From contig ML682024.1 of the NCBI GenBank assembly GCA_007922195.1, forward strand, positions 6,024,273 through 6,088,272: a stretch of 64,000 nt of DNA, in the 5' to 3' direction. Both the position numbers and the translations under genes were made by a program. The notes under the pieces are model-generated. The model was given only the letters and a program-made list of their open reading frames with translations, was not told where the DNA came from and searched no databases. How positions within the stretch are numbered: the stretch's first letter is position 1; each line of letters begins with the position of its first letter. The DNA comes from Podocnemis expansa (Eukaryota; Chordata; Testudines; Podocnemididae). Below are positions 22,582 to 34,500 of this stretch, one piece after another.

Positions 22582-25500
22582 ATGATAACAGGAGATATGG
22601 CCTTAGGAGACATGCTTTCCCCACAGGGGGATGCTTCCTCCTGGAACTTCAGTGAAATCAGCTGCTGTGGAGAAGCAGATCAGCCAGTGACAGTGGAGAC
22701 CATATCTCACAACCCTGCAGCAGTTACAGAATTGCCAACAATTCAATCATCCGAAGGTATGTAACATCATTAAAGGGATCTGTCTTTCTACTATATGATC
22801 CCATTACTGCCGTAGCTGAGCACCTCATGATACCCCTACAAGCTAAGGAAGTAGCATCTGAGAGGGTTCTTACATGCTTTGCTGAGTCAGGGCCTATGTT
22901 TCTAACACACATGGTTGCAAATACAGTCTTGAAAATGTGACCCAACTGTGACCTGTATCAGTTTGGTCTGCCTGAGTCTGCAGATACTCAGCCTGAAGCA
23001 ATAGCTCTGAGAGATGATATTCACCCTATTTATCCAAATGGGTTGCTGGCTCTGGGACCAAGGGATGACAGATTCACCATCAACACTATTAACTTGCCCA
23101 AGGTAAAACAGCAAGAGGTTTAGAACCCAGGTGTCCAGAATGCCTAGCCTGATGCTGCTTGCTAGACTATGCTGCTTCCCAGGTTAGGCCCTGATTCTGC
23201 AATCAGAAAAGTGTAGGTGCCTCAGTGGTGCAGAATGGATATTAGGATTAAGGCCTTTATCTGTGAGCCTGTGTGTGTGACTTCTGTAGGGTGAAGAGGA
23301 TAGCAAGGAGCATATTTGCTGTGATGCTGGAACAGTTAATGGAAGGCAATCTGTGCCTAGACTAGCAGTAAGTGCTATGATCAGACTCCAGTGGGACTCT
23401 TCTGAAAAGCTTTTAAGGGACACTGATGCTGTCTTTGTAGGGTTGATAGGGTGCAGTCTGGGTTTTGCTTGAATTGAAGTAAGTCACAGAGGTTGATGAA
23501 TCATCCCTCTGTCCCACACAGCTGCCTCACACTATGTCACTCACAAATCTGCTTTATGTTAATGCTGACTTAGTTATTCCAGGTTGTTAGATAAGAGATC
23601 AAAGAGCTCTTGGGTACCACAGCAATTGCTACGTAACAGATATATGGGGTGGGGGGAGCGTCTGGGGATGGAAAGATTTACACACACTATGGCTATGTAT
23701 TTGAACCTTTGAGAACTCAGTTCTCTGACTCACATCCTGTGATTTGATCTGTCAGGCCAAGTTCTGCTCTCAGTTACTTCAACATAAATCCAAATTAACT
23801 CAATTTAAGTTTGAGAAGTTAGTCCAGATGTGGGCTGGTATGAGCAGAATTTGGCCTGTTGATGTCCCTTGCCATAAGCATGGAATTTTTGCACAGTGTG
23901 TATGGTTCATGGCATCTGAAAAGATAGTGCAGAGAAAAAGTCTATAGAATTAGATGCATGGGGGACTGTACCCCATCTTCTTACCCCCTCAGAAAGGTCA
24001 GCATTGTTCCTTGTAGTGTAATCACAAAGGCCATATCCAGACAAACTGTCCAGTATCCCACAGTACTGTATTGGGTCATAGGATAGTCCAGAAGGGTGAG
24101 TTTGCTTGTGGATAATTAGGTCTGGGACCCAACTTGCAGTCTCCTGGAAACATCTAGTCCAGTGTTTCCCAACCTTTGGTCCATGGACCACTGGAGGTCC
24201 ATGAGGGTACTGCAGGTGGTCCGTGGGGGTGGGGTGAAAGATAATTACTATAGATAATACTGTGATGAGTGCAATATGGTTGTGAGTGAGCATAATAAAT
24301 TATTAGAAATAGTTGTGTTTTTAACACCCCTTGATATATGAGTTTGGCTCCCATCAGCCATAGGCTATGTTAAAAATGTATAAGATGGCTTGCTTATGTG
24401 GTGGTTCACAAAAGCTTTCAATGATAATGTAGTGGTCCACATAAAGGAAAAGGTTGGGAACTGCTGAACTAGTCAATGTGCAGCAGCTCACAGTATGTTT
24501 GAAATCAACAGGAAGGGATTGATAGTAAAAGAGAAGATATCAGAATACCACTGTATAGATCCATGGCATGCTCACACATAAAATGCTGTGTGTAGTTATG
24601 GTCATCTCCATTCAAAAAAGACATATTAGAATTGGAAAAGGCACAGAGAAGGGCAACAAAAATGATGTGGGGTTTGGAACAACTTGCATATAAGATGTTC
24701 AAAAGACTGTGACTGTTGAGCTTGGAAAAAAGAAGACTAAGGGGGAATACAATAGAGGTCTGTAATGTGAATGGTGTGGAGAAAGTGAATAAGGAAGTGT
24801 TACTTACCTCATTACCTGTGACACAAAAACCAGAGGTCACCCAATGAAATTAGTAATCAGCAGGTTTAAAATTAACATAAGGAAGTACTTCTTCACATGA
24901 TGCACAATCAACCTGTGGAACTTGTTGCCAGGGGATGTTCTGAAGGTCAGACTAATAACTGGGGTCGAAAAAGAAGTGGTTAAGCTCATAGAGGATAGGT
25001 CCGTCAATGGCTGTTAGCCAAGATGGTCAGGGATGCAACCCTGTGCTCTGGGTGTCTGTGAAACTCTTGACTGCCAGAAGCTGGGACTGGATGAGAGAGA
25101 ATGGGTCACTCCCCAACTGCCCAGTTCTGTTCATTCCCCTGAAATACCTGCCACTGGCCACTGTCAAAGCCAGGTTACTGGGCTAGATGGACTGTTGGGC
25201 TGCCAGCATGGCCATTCTTATATTCTTAGCCTGTGAGAGTGACATCTCTCCTCCTCTTCCTTCCTAGTGTCATGGGATAGGGCTGCCAGCAGCAGCAAGA
25301 GCCAGTGCTCCGAGGAGCATGTACTGACCTGCACGTTTGAAGCCTGTGATCTGGAACAAACAGGTAGAAAGCTTTCTACTGTCATCTGGAAATGCATAAC
25401 CCCGATAGAGCCACTTTAGTGCTGCTGAAAAATGAACTGTGTGTTAGATATGAAGGCTTTTTTCCAAATGGAATCAGCCACTGATCTTTCAGATGGCAGA

Positions 25501-28500
25501 TCACATCCTCTGCACCCAACCTCCTATTCTCAAGACCTTTGAACAAACCATGCTGCTGGCCAGTGTCAGGTATCTGGGATCTGCCACTCTTCTATGAGTT
25601 AATGAACATGGCTTAGCTGCTATTAAGAGGACAACAAGCTGCTTGGTCAACTTCTGAGTAAGTCATTCCTTAGTTGGGGTTGTGCTGCTATGAAGCAGAA
25701 GGGGCATAGATACCATGCAGCTGCAGCAAAGATGACCCCTATGTTAATTAGAGGTTAGCTTGACCTCAGTAGGTTACTTTGAAGATAAAGCCACTTTACT
25801 TTGAAGTCTTGTTGTGGAATTAGGCACGTATCTAATGCCCAGCTCCATACTGTTACACAGGGATACCAAAAATTCAGGCCCAGACCTTTGGAAGTATTTA
25901 GGTGCATAAATTCTGACTTCACTGATCTCCAAACTGCCAGGCTGTTGCTGTAATAAGGTCAACCTTCCATCTCTAGCAGTGTTCATGGTTTGCTAGGGGG
26001 TGATTATCAGTGTATCTGTATTTTTGACTGCAGGAGAGGTGTCTGTTTTCCGTATTATCGAGTACTTGCAGTCTGTGACAGGGCGAAGCTGTGAGGATGG
26101 GAGATTGCAGTCACTTTATAAAATGCTGGACCCAGAAGAGAGAGGCATCACTGTGGATTTACTTACCTTCCGTGCCATTATGAAGAACTGGATTGCAGAC
26201 TGTCGGAAGGATGGGTCAGTAGATAATTTGGGAACAGCCATGGCTTACGTGTCACAACCCCACAACAAGAAAGGGTAGGACTGTCATCCACAGAAAGGGA
26301 GAATGAGGGCACAGAGAAGTGAAAGACCAGATGTTCAAAGGTACTTTGTTAAAATGGAAATGAATGGGTATTAGGCACCTAAGAGCTTGTGGAAATCCTG
26401 TTATGCACTGATCTGCATCTGCCAAGTGGCTTCGCCTTCCAAGGTTACACAGCAACACAGTGGAATCCTTTAGTCCTGATTCCCATTCCTCCTGGCTCTA
26501 ACTTCCTCCTACACAACACAACACCACAGGCCAGAACTCAGGAGTCATGCTCTACCCTCCTAGTCTGTATTCTCTCCAAGAGTTGGGGGTGGGAACCCAG
26601 GAGTCCTGACTCTCAGGCCCCTGCTGGGACTTGATAAACGTTGCTCTGGGTGTGTCTTGTTCTTATAACAGCAGACACCACTTGAGTTCTCAGTATAAGG
26701 TCTGCTCTAATAATCTACTCCCATGCTGCCCAGCTATATATCAACAGCATATGGGCCTTTTAGTCTGGAACAAAATAAAAAGTCTTCCAGAATCAGCTTT
26801 TGTGATTAATTATTCAGTTTGTTCTTTTCTAACAAAACCAGCCCAGTGACGTAGTCCTTAGTCTTATTATCAGAACTTTATCTAGGACAACTCCAAGGCT
26901 CACCTGGTGTCCATGTAGTATTTCTGACTCTAAATCAGTGGTTCCTAACCTTTTTCAGGCTGGGGACCCCTTTTTAACACAAAATAACCAACCAACCAAA
27001 CTAAACAAAACAAAAAAAAACTTTGCCTCCCCCCCCGGCTGATTATGTAATCTGGCCTGTGCCACTCTAGTGGCGCACTGGGACAGCCGGCGAATGGTGC
27101 CGCCACCACCATGGTGCACGCCACTGGGGAGCCAAGCTGCAGTGGCTTTGGCCCCCTGCCCTTGCCCCTGCAGGGAGCTGCCGTGGCCCCATCCCCCTGC
27201 CGGGATCCAGCCATGGGAGGGGAAAGGCAGCCCTGACGGGAAGCATCAGGGCTGCAGCTGGTTTCCGGGCCTGGTAGGGAGAGGCTCTGCGGACCCCCTG
27301 CAACATGTCCCCGGACCCCAGGTTAGGAACTACTGCTGTAAATAATTCAAGACACCTGATTATTTCTTACCCCGATTAATTAAGTGACTGTCCTGCCTTA
27401 ATTACCACCTGGCACAACAACCCGCATTAAAGCTGAATTGTTTGCATCCAGTTGTTTATTAAGGAGTTGGTGGTGAATGGGGACAGGTCACCTGTTATGC
27501 ACAGGGCACATGTTGATTCATTTCATATGGATGGCAAGAAGGTGGGAATTATGACTATTAATTTATGTTTTCTCCAGAGGATTAGACATCACGAAGGAAC
27601 AAGACAAGATTGTGGACAATATGTGCTTGTGGCCATCTGGTAGGTTGTGCTGAAAGGGATGATAAAAAAAAAAAAGGACACTGTATTTAATTCTAAATAT
27701 AGACAGTTTGGTAATGCTGCTTGCTGTGCTATTGATTGGCCTGACTGATGCTTCTGTCCTTGTCCTTTCTGCTGCGGACACAGAAACCCACGCAGGTTTT
27801 GAAATATGCTCATAATTAATCCTTCCATAGTCCCTCAGTTGCTATACAGTCTGAGTGCCTTTTGAGGATTTATAAATAGCAAAATCAACAGTGGTCTCTC
27901 TCTTCCTGCCTGGTCTGTCGAGGAGGAACTTGACCAGCTTTAATTTTTAGGTCAGTGAGATTGTGTCTGATTGGGTTGGTCTTCATGTGAACAGCGTGTG
28001 GTTCAGAGTCTTCTGGGGCCCAATTCTGGGCTTCTATAAAACAGCCAGAAAGCTAGTTTATCCTAGTTACCTGGGAGCTCTTGCGGCAATCTTCAAGTGG
28101 TAGGAATGAATCCAGGTATCCAGACTCCAGGGCTTAGATTAGGTGCTTAAGCCCCTTTGAGGATAGTCCTAAATCCCTTTGTCTGCTCTCACGTTCTCTG
28201 TGCTTAGACAACGTTGACACACTCAGACATTCAGAAACTGCAGTTACAGGTGTGGTGTAAGAGCATCAGTTAGACAGCTTTATATGGGAATAGACTAGGC
28301 TTGCTACACCACCTCTTTCCTCCAGACTCTGGCCAGAGTATCACTCCATGCCAGTAATCCCAGCCACCATCACAATCTTGAGGTGCTGCCAGCAGCCACA
28401 TGTCTTTAAAAAGAACCTCTGGGCTGCTCTACCTTATGCTGAGGACTCAAGTGGTGTCTGTATAGCTCCAGGACTGGAGAAACGCAAACATAGAATACAG

Positions 28501-31500
28501 CCATCTTTGCATCCCCTGGTGTGACTTTAAAAACCATGACATCTTGCTGTGGCACATCTTCAGGGAGCCCAAGAGGGACCAGTGGCCTTTCATGGCTGAG
28601 AGGAAGATTCTTAAATTCGGTTGTAATTCATTCTTGAGCTTAATACCCCTCCTGGCCGGTTAGTGGGAGCCACTGATCAGGTATTCCTGGGCTTAATTCA
28701 ATATCAATCTTCAGGTGGCTATTTGTTTTCTCTACTGGCAGCAACAAGTGTCACTGCCAGAAACCCACTGCAAGGCTGCAGCCATGTAATTGCTGTCTGT
28801 CTTTCTCCATCAGCGAGGAGAAGGACAGATGTCTCTAATGCTGCTCACTTAGAAGGATATGGTGGGGATGTCAGCAATGTAAACTTGTAAGTACGATCTT
28901 CTTGTAGTCAGTCGAATCAGGAAGGCTGAAATGTAATTAATTTGCGCTGTAGAATATTAGAGGCTCATATACCTATGTAAGTTTGCTTTACTGTAGATGG
29001 TACCGCAGCCACAGGGCCTCTGCTTAGGAGGAACATTGTAACGACCAGTCACATGCCTCAGGGCACACAAGAGTCAGGGAAGTATAACCCTGTTGCGTTT
29101 GCTGTGCTCATGAATGAGATGCATTACAGGGGAGTCACTCACAAGTACACTCTTCTCCCAGTCGTCTAGCACTGGCCATTGTTAGAAACAGAATGCTGAC
29201 TCTGAAGGACCACTGGTGTGATTGGGAGTGATTGAGCAGAGCAGACCGAGGGATGCTGGTTTAGACAGACCATTGTGGAGCAGAGGATGGTGGATACTAA
29301 ATGGCTGTATCAAATTGTACTGCCACTCCTTGCTGTGTGTCACTCCTTCTTGGAGTCTCTGAAGTGTCAGGTGCCGAATTAGGAGATAGACTGCTGGGTC
29401 CAAGCAGGTGCTGTAATCCAGAACACCTTTGCCAGCCTATTATCAGTGCCATCTGCTGCTATTTATCTAGGTGTGAAATGAGCAAGGGTGTGTGTCTTAG
29501 TCCAGTTCCTGTTGGGCCTCAGGGCCGTTACTAGACTGGGGCCTGCGGGGCAAAGCTCCAGGCACTGAATTCTAGAGGGTGCTGTTTTGATGGTGGCTGG
29601 GGAAGTGATGAACAGGATCCATCCCCAGCTGCTGTGAGGTGCTGGATCAATTCTGGCATGGCGTCCTCTAGAATTCAGTGCCTGGGACTTTGCCGGGCAA
29701 GTGATCTGGGGCAGGGCCACCAGGGAGGCGAGGAGCTGGGAGCTGCTGGTGGGTCTGGAGAAGCCCCAGGGCTGGCGAGAGCGGTGCACAGTGTGTTGGG
29801 CCAGGGGCTGGCAGAGCTGTGCAGTGAGGTGCAGCTGTACCTGGCTCAGCGTCATGACCCCACTGGCCCTGAAAAGGAAGCTGCTAGCCAGCAGCAGCAC
29901 GTCGCCCTGAGTCTCAGCAAGGTCCTGGGGCCAGAGCAGTGCAGCCCACAATTCACTGAGTAGCAGCCTGGCACCTGCCTGTGGCCGGCAGCCCTTGGGC
30001 CTCACCTTGTGCCATGGCCCTGCTTGCTGTAGCCTGGAGGTGCAGGATAGGATGAGTCGCGAGGACATTGAGCAAGGTGCTGAGCCAGGTGCGGCAGCTG
30101 CAGCTGGCCATGTCCCCCTCATTGCAGGGTCCCACAGACCCCTAGCCCAACACACCACAGCCTACAGGTGAGGGCTGCATCCCCACTTCCCCCAATAACT
30201 CCCCAGCAGCGTGTGGAGCAGCAGAGATCCAGATCCGTCCCCAACCGCTGCTGGAAGGCAGCTGGGGACAGATTGGGTCTGGGGTTGGGGAAGGGCTCTT
30301 TTCCAGGTGCTTGCTCCAGGCGCCCAGATGGGTAGTTACAGACCTGGTAGAACTGAAACAAAAATCCCAACCTCTGCAACTGAATGTGCCCCCTATCAGT
30401 ATTATCCTTTTGGGTGGCAGTTGTGGCTGAGTAGGTGATGGTTTGGGATGCAATGGTAGTACAAGGGAGGTGAGATCACTCTCCTTACTGCCTTCTCACC
30501 CTCATTCATTATGGTCTCCAAGGGAAGAGGCAGCTGCCTTGATGAGCAGCATTGAAGATCTGGAATATAGCAACAAAAAGCTGGCTGTGCAGAATTCCAA
30601 ATTACAGAGGACCATTGAAGTAGCTGAGGAACTCAACTCTCACCTCACTGAAGAGATCTCCAAGCTGAAGGGCAGACTGAGAAGGTGAGCAGAGTGGGAG
30701 GCAGCCAGGGGGGCTGCAGGGAGCAGTCTGGGGGTGCTGTCCTCTGTTTTTTAGCATTGAATTTGACACCACAGCACTAGGGAGCAGTGTGCTTCGGGGA
30801 GCTCTGTGTGATGCTTGGTAGTAGGGGGCACTCTGTCCTGGCAGGCAGTGCTGGCCCCACTGCTCCAGCATGGTGTTTTGGAGGTGATGGTGTTCAGGTA
30901 AGATCTATAGTAGACGCCCTGATTGCTCACTCTCTGAGACCCAGAGGCAAGCTCCCCACAGGATAGGGCACGCTCTCCCAGGTGTCCTGGCTACATCCCA
31001 ACTTGACTAATTCCATTCTGCCTCCCTCTCCCTACATGTCCCTGCCTGAGGTGTGGACCAGGTACAGGATTCACCTTGCTTTCCTGTGCCCAGCTGTTGC
31101 ACAGCTTTGCTGCATGCTGACAGACAGTCCCATGTTCCATCCCAGGGTGGGTGTATTTAAATGGCAGATGAAGGCTCTGTCTGCGGTTATTATTTCTTTA
31201 TTATTTTGGGAGGTTTCAGCAATCTCATTCTTCTGGGCACTGGATATTTTACCCAGTAGCCTCCATTTTGGGGTTGGGGCGGGATTTAGGAACTACATTC
31301 ATGGCTCAGTTTGGAAGCTCTTTGGGATGGGGACTGTACAGTGCCTAGTACATTGGGGTCTTTGTCCACAACTGGGGCCTCTAGGGACTATTAAAATACA
31401 GAGAGTAATAACAAGCACAGCTGCCATTTACTTCAACCATTGCAACTCCTGAGGCTTCCAAGGAAACTCAGAGATCTTATTTAGTGACACTTGGCTCTCA

Positions 31501-34500
31501 GGCTACCTTGATGGTTGCTAATTAAGACACTTTGAATTACTGCCCTCTCCTAACTTGCTGCTGTCCTTGGTAGCACACAACAGGCCCTTGAACAGGCTAA
31601 ATTAGTGGCTAATGAACTAGAAGACCTAAAGGCTGTTGCAAAAAATCTGGAAGAGGAGAATGGCAGACTTCACTCAGAAACCCGGCAGCTGGTAGGTGCT
31701 TGTTAGTCTTCATTTCAGCAACATTTCCCTGCTGAAGGTTCAGGCAGATAGTCTGACCTCATTGGGAAAGCAGTATTTCCTAGCAGCTAGAGCAGTGAGG
31801 CTAGGACCCCTGGGTTCTATCACTGGCTTTGGCAGGGGATTCAGGTTAGAGCACAGAGGGCTGGGAGCCAGGACTCCTGGCTTCACTACCTGAAACTGCA
31901 GCTGAATCATGCTGTGACTTTGTACAAGCTGTGCACTATCTCTGCAGTTGTTTGCCCACTTGTGAGGCTATGAGTACCTAACCACTCAAGGAAACCTCAG
32001 CTTCCTGGCCTGCTGTTTGCTGAGAGTCTGACAAAGTGACCATGTGAAACATGCATATCTCTCAAACATGTAAGAATTTCCTGGGTCTTAGCATCTTTCC
32101 TTGTGGGGCAGCCCTTTGTGTGATGCAGCCATCTTCACACTTGGCTCCAGCTAGCAGTGAGATCTAGGTTGAATGGTCTCTAACTCATGGGGCCTGATTC
32201 TTAGGTGGTGTAGATAGGCAGATATGTGCTGTTTTTCAGCAACTGATAACCTAGTGGTGCATTACTGAGGATCATCAGCAGGGGGCAGTAAGTGTGTGTG
32301 GGAGAGAAAAAGCATTTCCTGGCAAGTGCCCAGAGTGTGCCCATTTTGTGGGATAAACAGAGGATTTCAGCCTGTCAGTCTGGGGCTTTTTGCCAGCTCT
32401 GACTTCATTTATGTTTTTGTTGTCTTTCTTTAAACCCATGGGCATGTCAAAGTTCCCATCTGCTGCAGCCACGAGTGGTTTGTTGGCCTGGCCACAGCTG
32501 TTGTTGGGCACACAACTTGATGCAAATTAACCACCAGGATTTCAGGAGGATGTAAAAATAAATGCATGTTGATGACAAATAACACCAGCAGCACAATTGC
32601 TGCAATTTATTGAACCAAGACATGCTTGAGTTCATTGCTTGGGTAACATTATAGGCGAACTCTGGGGAATACAATTTAGGTCAACATTTTTTTGTTTTTT
32701 AAACTTGTAGGAGAAGGAACAGCAGTACCTCTCTATACAAGTGGACAGTCTTCAAGAGGAGGTGAGGAGGACTATGGAGAGTAGCAAAAAACTGGAGCTG
32801 TCTTGTGGCATCGACCATGTTTGTATTTTAATGTCAAATCACCAAGAAACACACAGTGAGTCGAGTGTGGGTGACTTAGTGGGAGACGGTCTCTTTGTGT
32901 CAGTAATGAGTTTGGAAAGAGGACAGAGAAGGTCAGGAAAGTCTGCCTTGCAGTGAAATACAATCTTTTTAGCTCTTCAGAGCAAAGGTTAAAGTTAAAC
33001 TTTGGTAGCTTGATTGTGGTTTGTAAGTGCCTATATAGGAAGTAGATTTCTCATTCTGATAGCAAAGAGCTCTTTAATGTAGCAGACAAAGGCAGAACAG
33101 AATCTAGTGGCTGGAAGCTGAAGCTAGATACATTCAGGCTGGAAACAAGATACAAATTTGAGGGTGAGGGTTATTAGCCATTGGAACAATCTACCAAGGG
33201 CTAGCATCTTTAAATCAATGGACATCTTTATGAAAGAAGCATTCTAGCTCAACCACTAGCTATGAGGCTAGAGGCAGGAATTTCTGAGAAAATATCTATG
33301 TTCTGCAAGAGGTCAAGCAATATGACCTGATAGTTCCTTCTGGCCTTAACATCTATTAATCCAATGCCCCAGTGGTTTGCAAGGGAGCAGGGGGCTCTGT
33401 GCGGATACTCTCCAATGCCAGTTTAGACTCCAGGGCTACGTTCACACACAGGGCGTTATTTCGATCCAAGTTGTTTTGAAACAACTTGTATCGAAATAAG
33501 GGGTTATTCTAAATAAGTTAATTCTAATTAACAGTTTGTTAATTCGAATTAAGGAAAGAAGCTCAAAGTGAAATAGCAGGTTCAGACAACAGTTATTTCG
33601 AAACAAGTCACCATTGTTTTGAAACAACATGTTCAGACAGCATTGTTTCGAAACAATCGTTTTGAAACAACGTTGTTTCGTCCCCACATGGGGTTTAAGT
33701 TATTTCAAAACAACACTGTTGTTTCGAAACAATGGAACACGTTGTTTTGACACAACCGTGCGTCATGTGAACAGGGTAATTCTTATTTCGAAACAACCTC
33801 TGTTGTTTCGAAACAAGAGTGCTTTGTGAACACACCCCAGAGCCCCAGTGCAGCAGCTGGTGGTGTTGCTGTGCTTCTGGAGTTCCCATCTTTCAGAGGA
33901 GATTCAACAGAGCTTCTGACCCCTTGTGGCCTGTCTTTTATTATTTAACATGAGCAGGAATTATTAACTCAAATGTCCTTATCAGGTTTCAATGTGTCCA
34001 AAATCCACATCCTCAAAGGTGTAATTTAGGATCTTAGGTCCCATTGAAATCAATGGACTGTCTGGGCCTAACTGCATTTAAACTGTGTTAATTGCTCCTG
34101 TAGTTTTGACTTGATGAGGAATTAATTTTCATTTCATGTGCTGTGCCCCCTTAAGTAGCTTGTATGTCCCACCCCAGCAGTGGCTGCATTTCACCAGGGA
34201 AGGGGCCAGAGGACTAGCTAGATTGCTCCCTTTCTGGTCACAATCTCTTTGATTTGGTTTGCTACGTAAACACTGAGCTTCATCTACGGCTGCTTTACAG
34301 AACAGGAAGATACTCACAGAGAGAGATGAAGGGAAGCAGAAGATTGCAGGGCTAGTTGCTGAGAAGGCGGAGCTGAAGGTACAAACAACTGATGCAAACA
34401 TGCTGGTCACCTAAAATTTCAGTGACTAGGCTCTTAGTACCTCATCCTCAACAGGGAGAACCCACAGCTTCTGCTGGCTTGCTCATGTAGCTTGCAAGCA

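Noticed and set aside
29463..30158. 231-codon minus-strand open frame
   Set aside because: Runs across a GC-rich dispersed element and its inverted repeat; no domain recognised.
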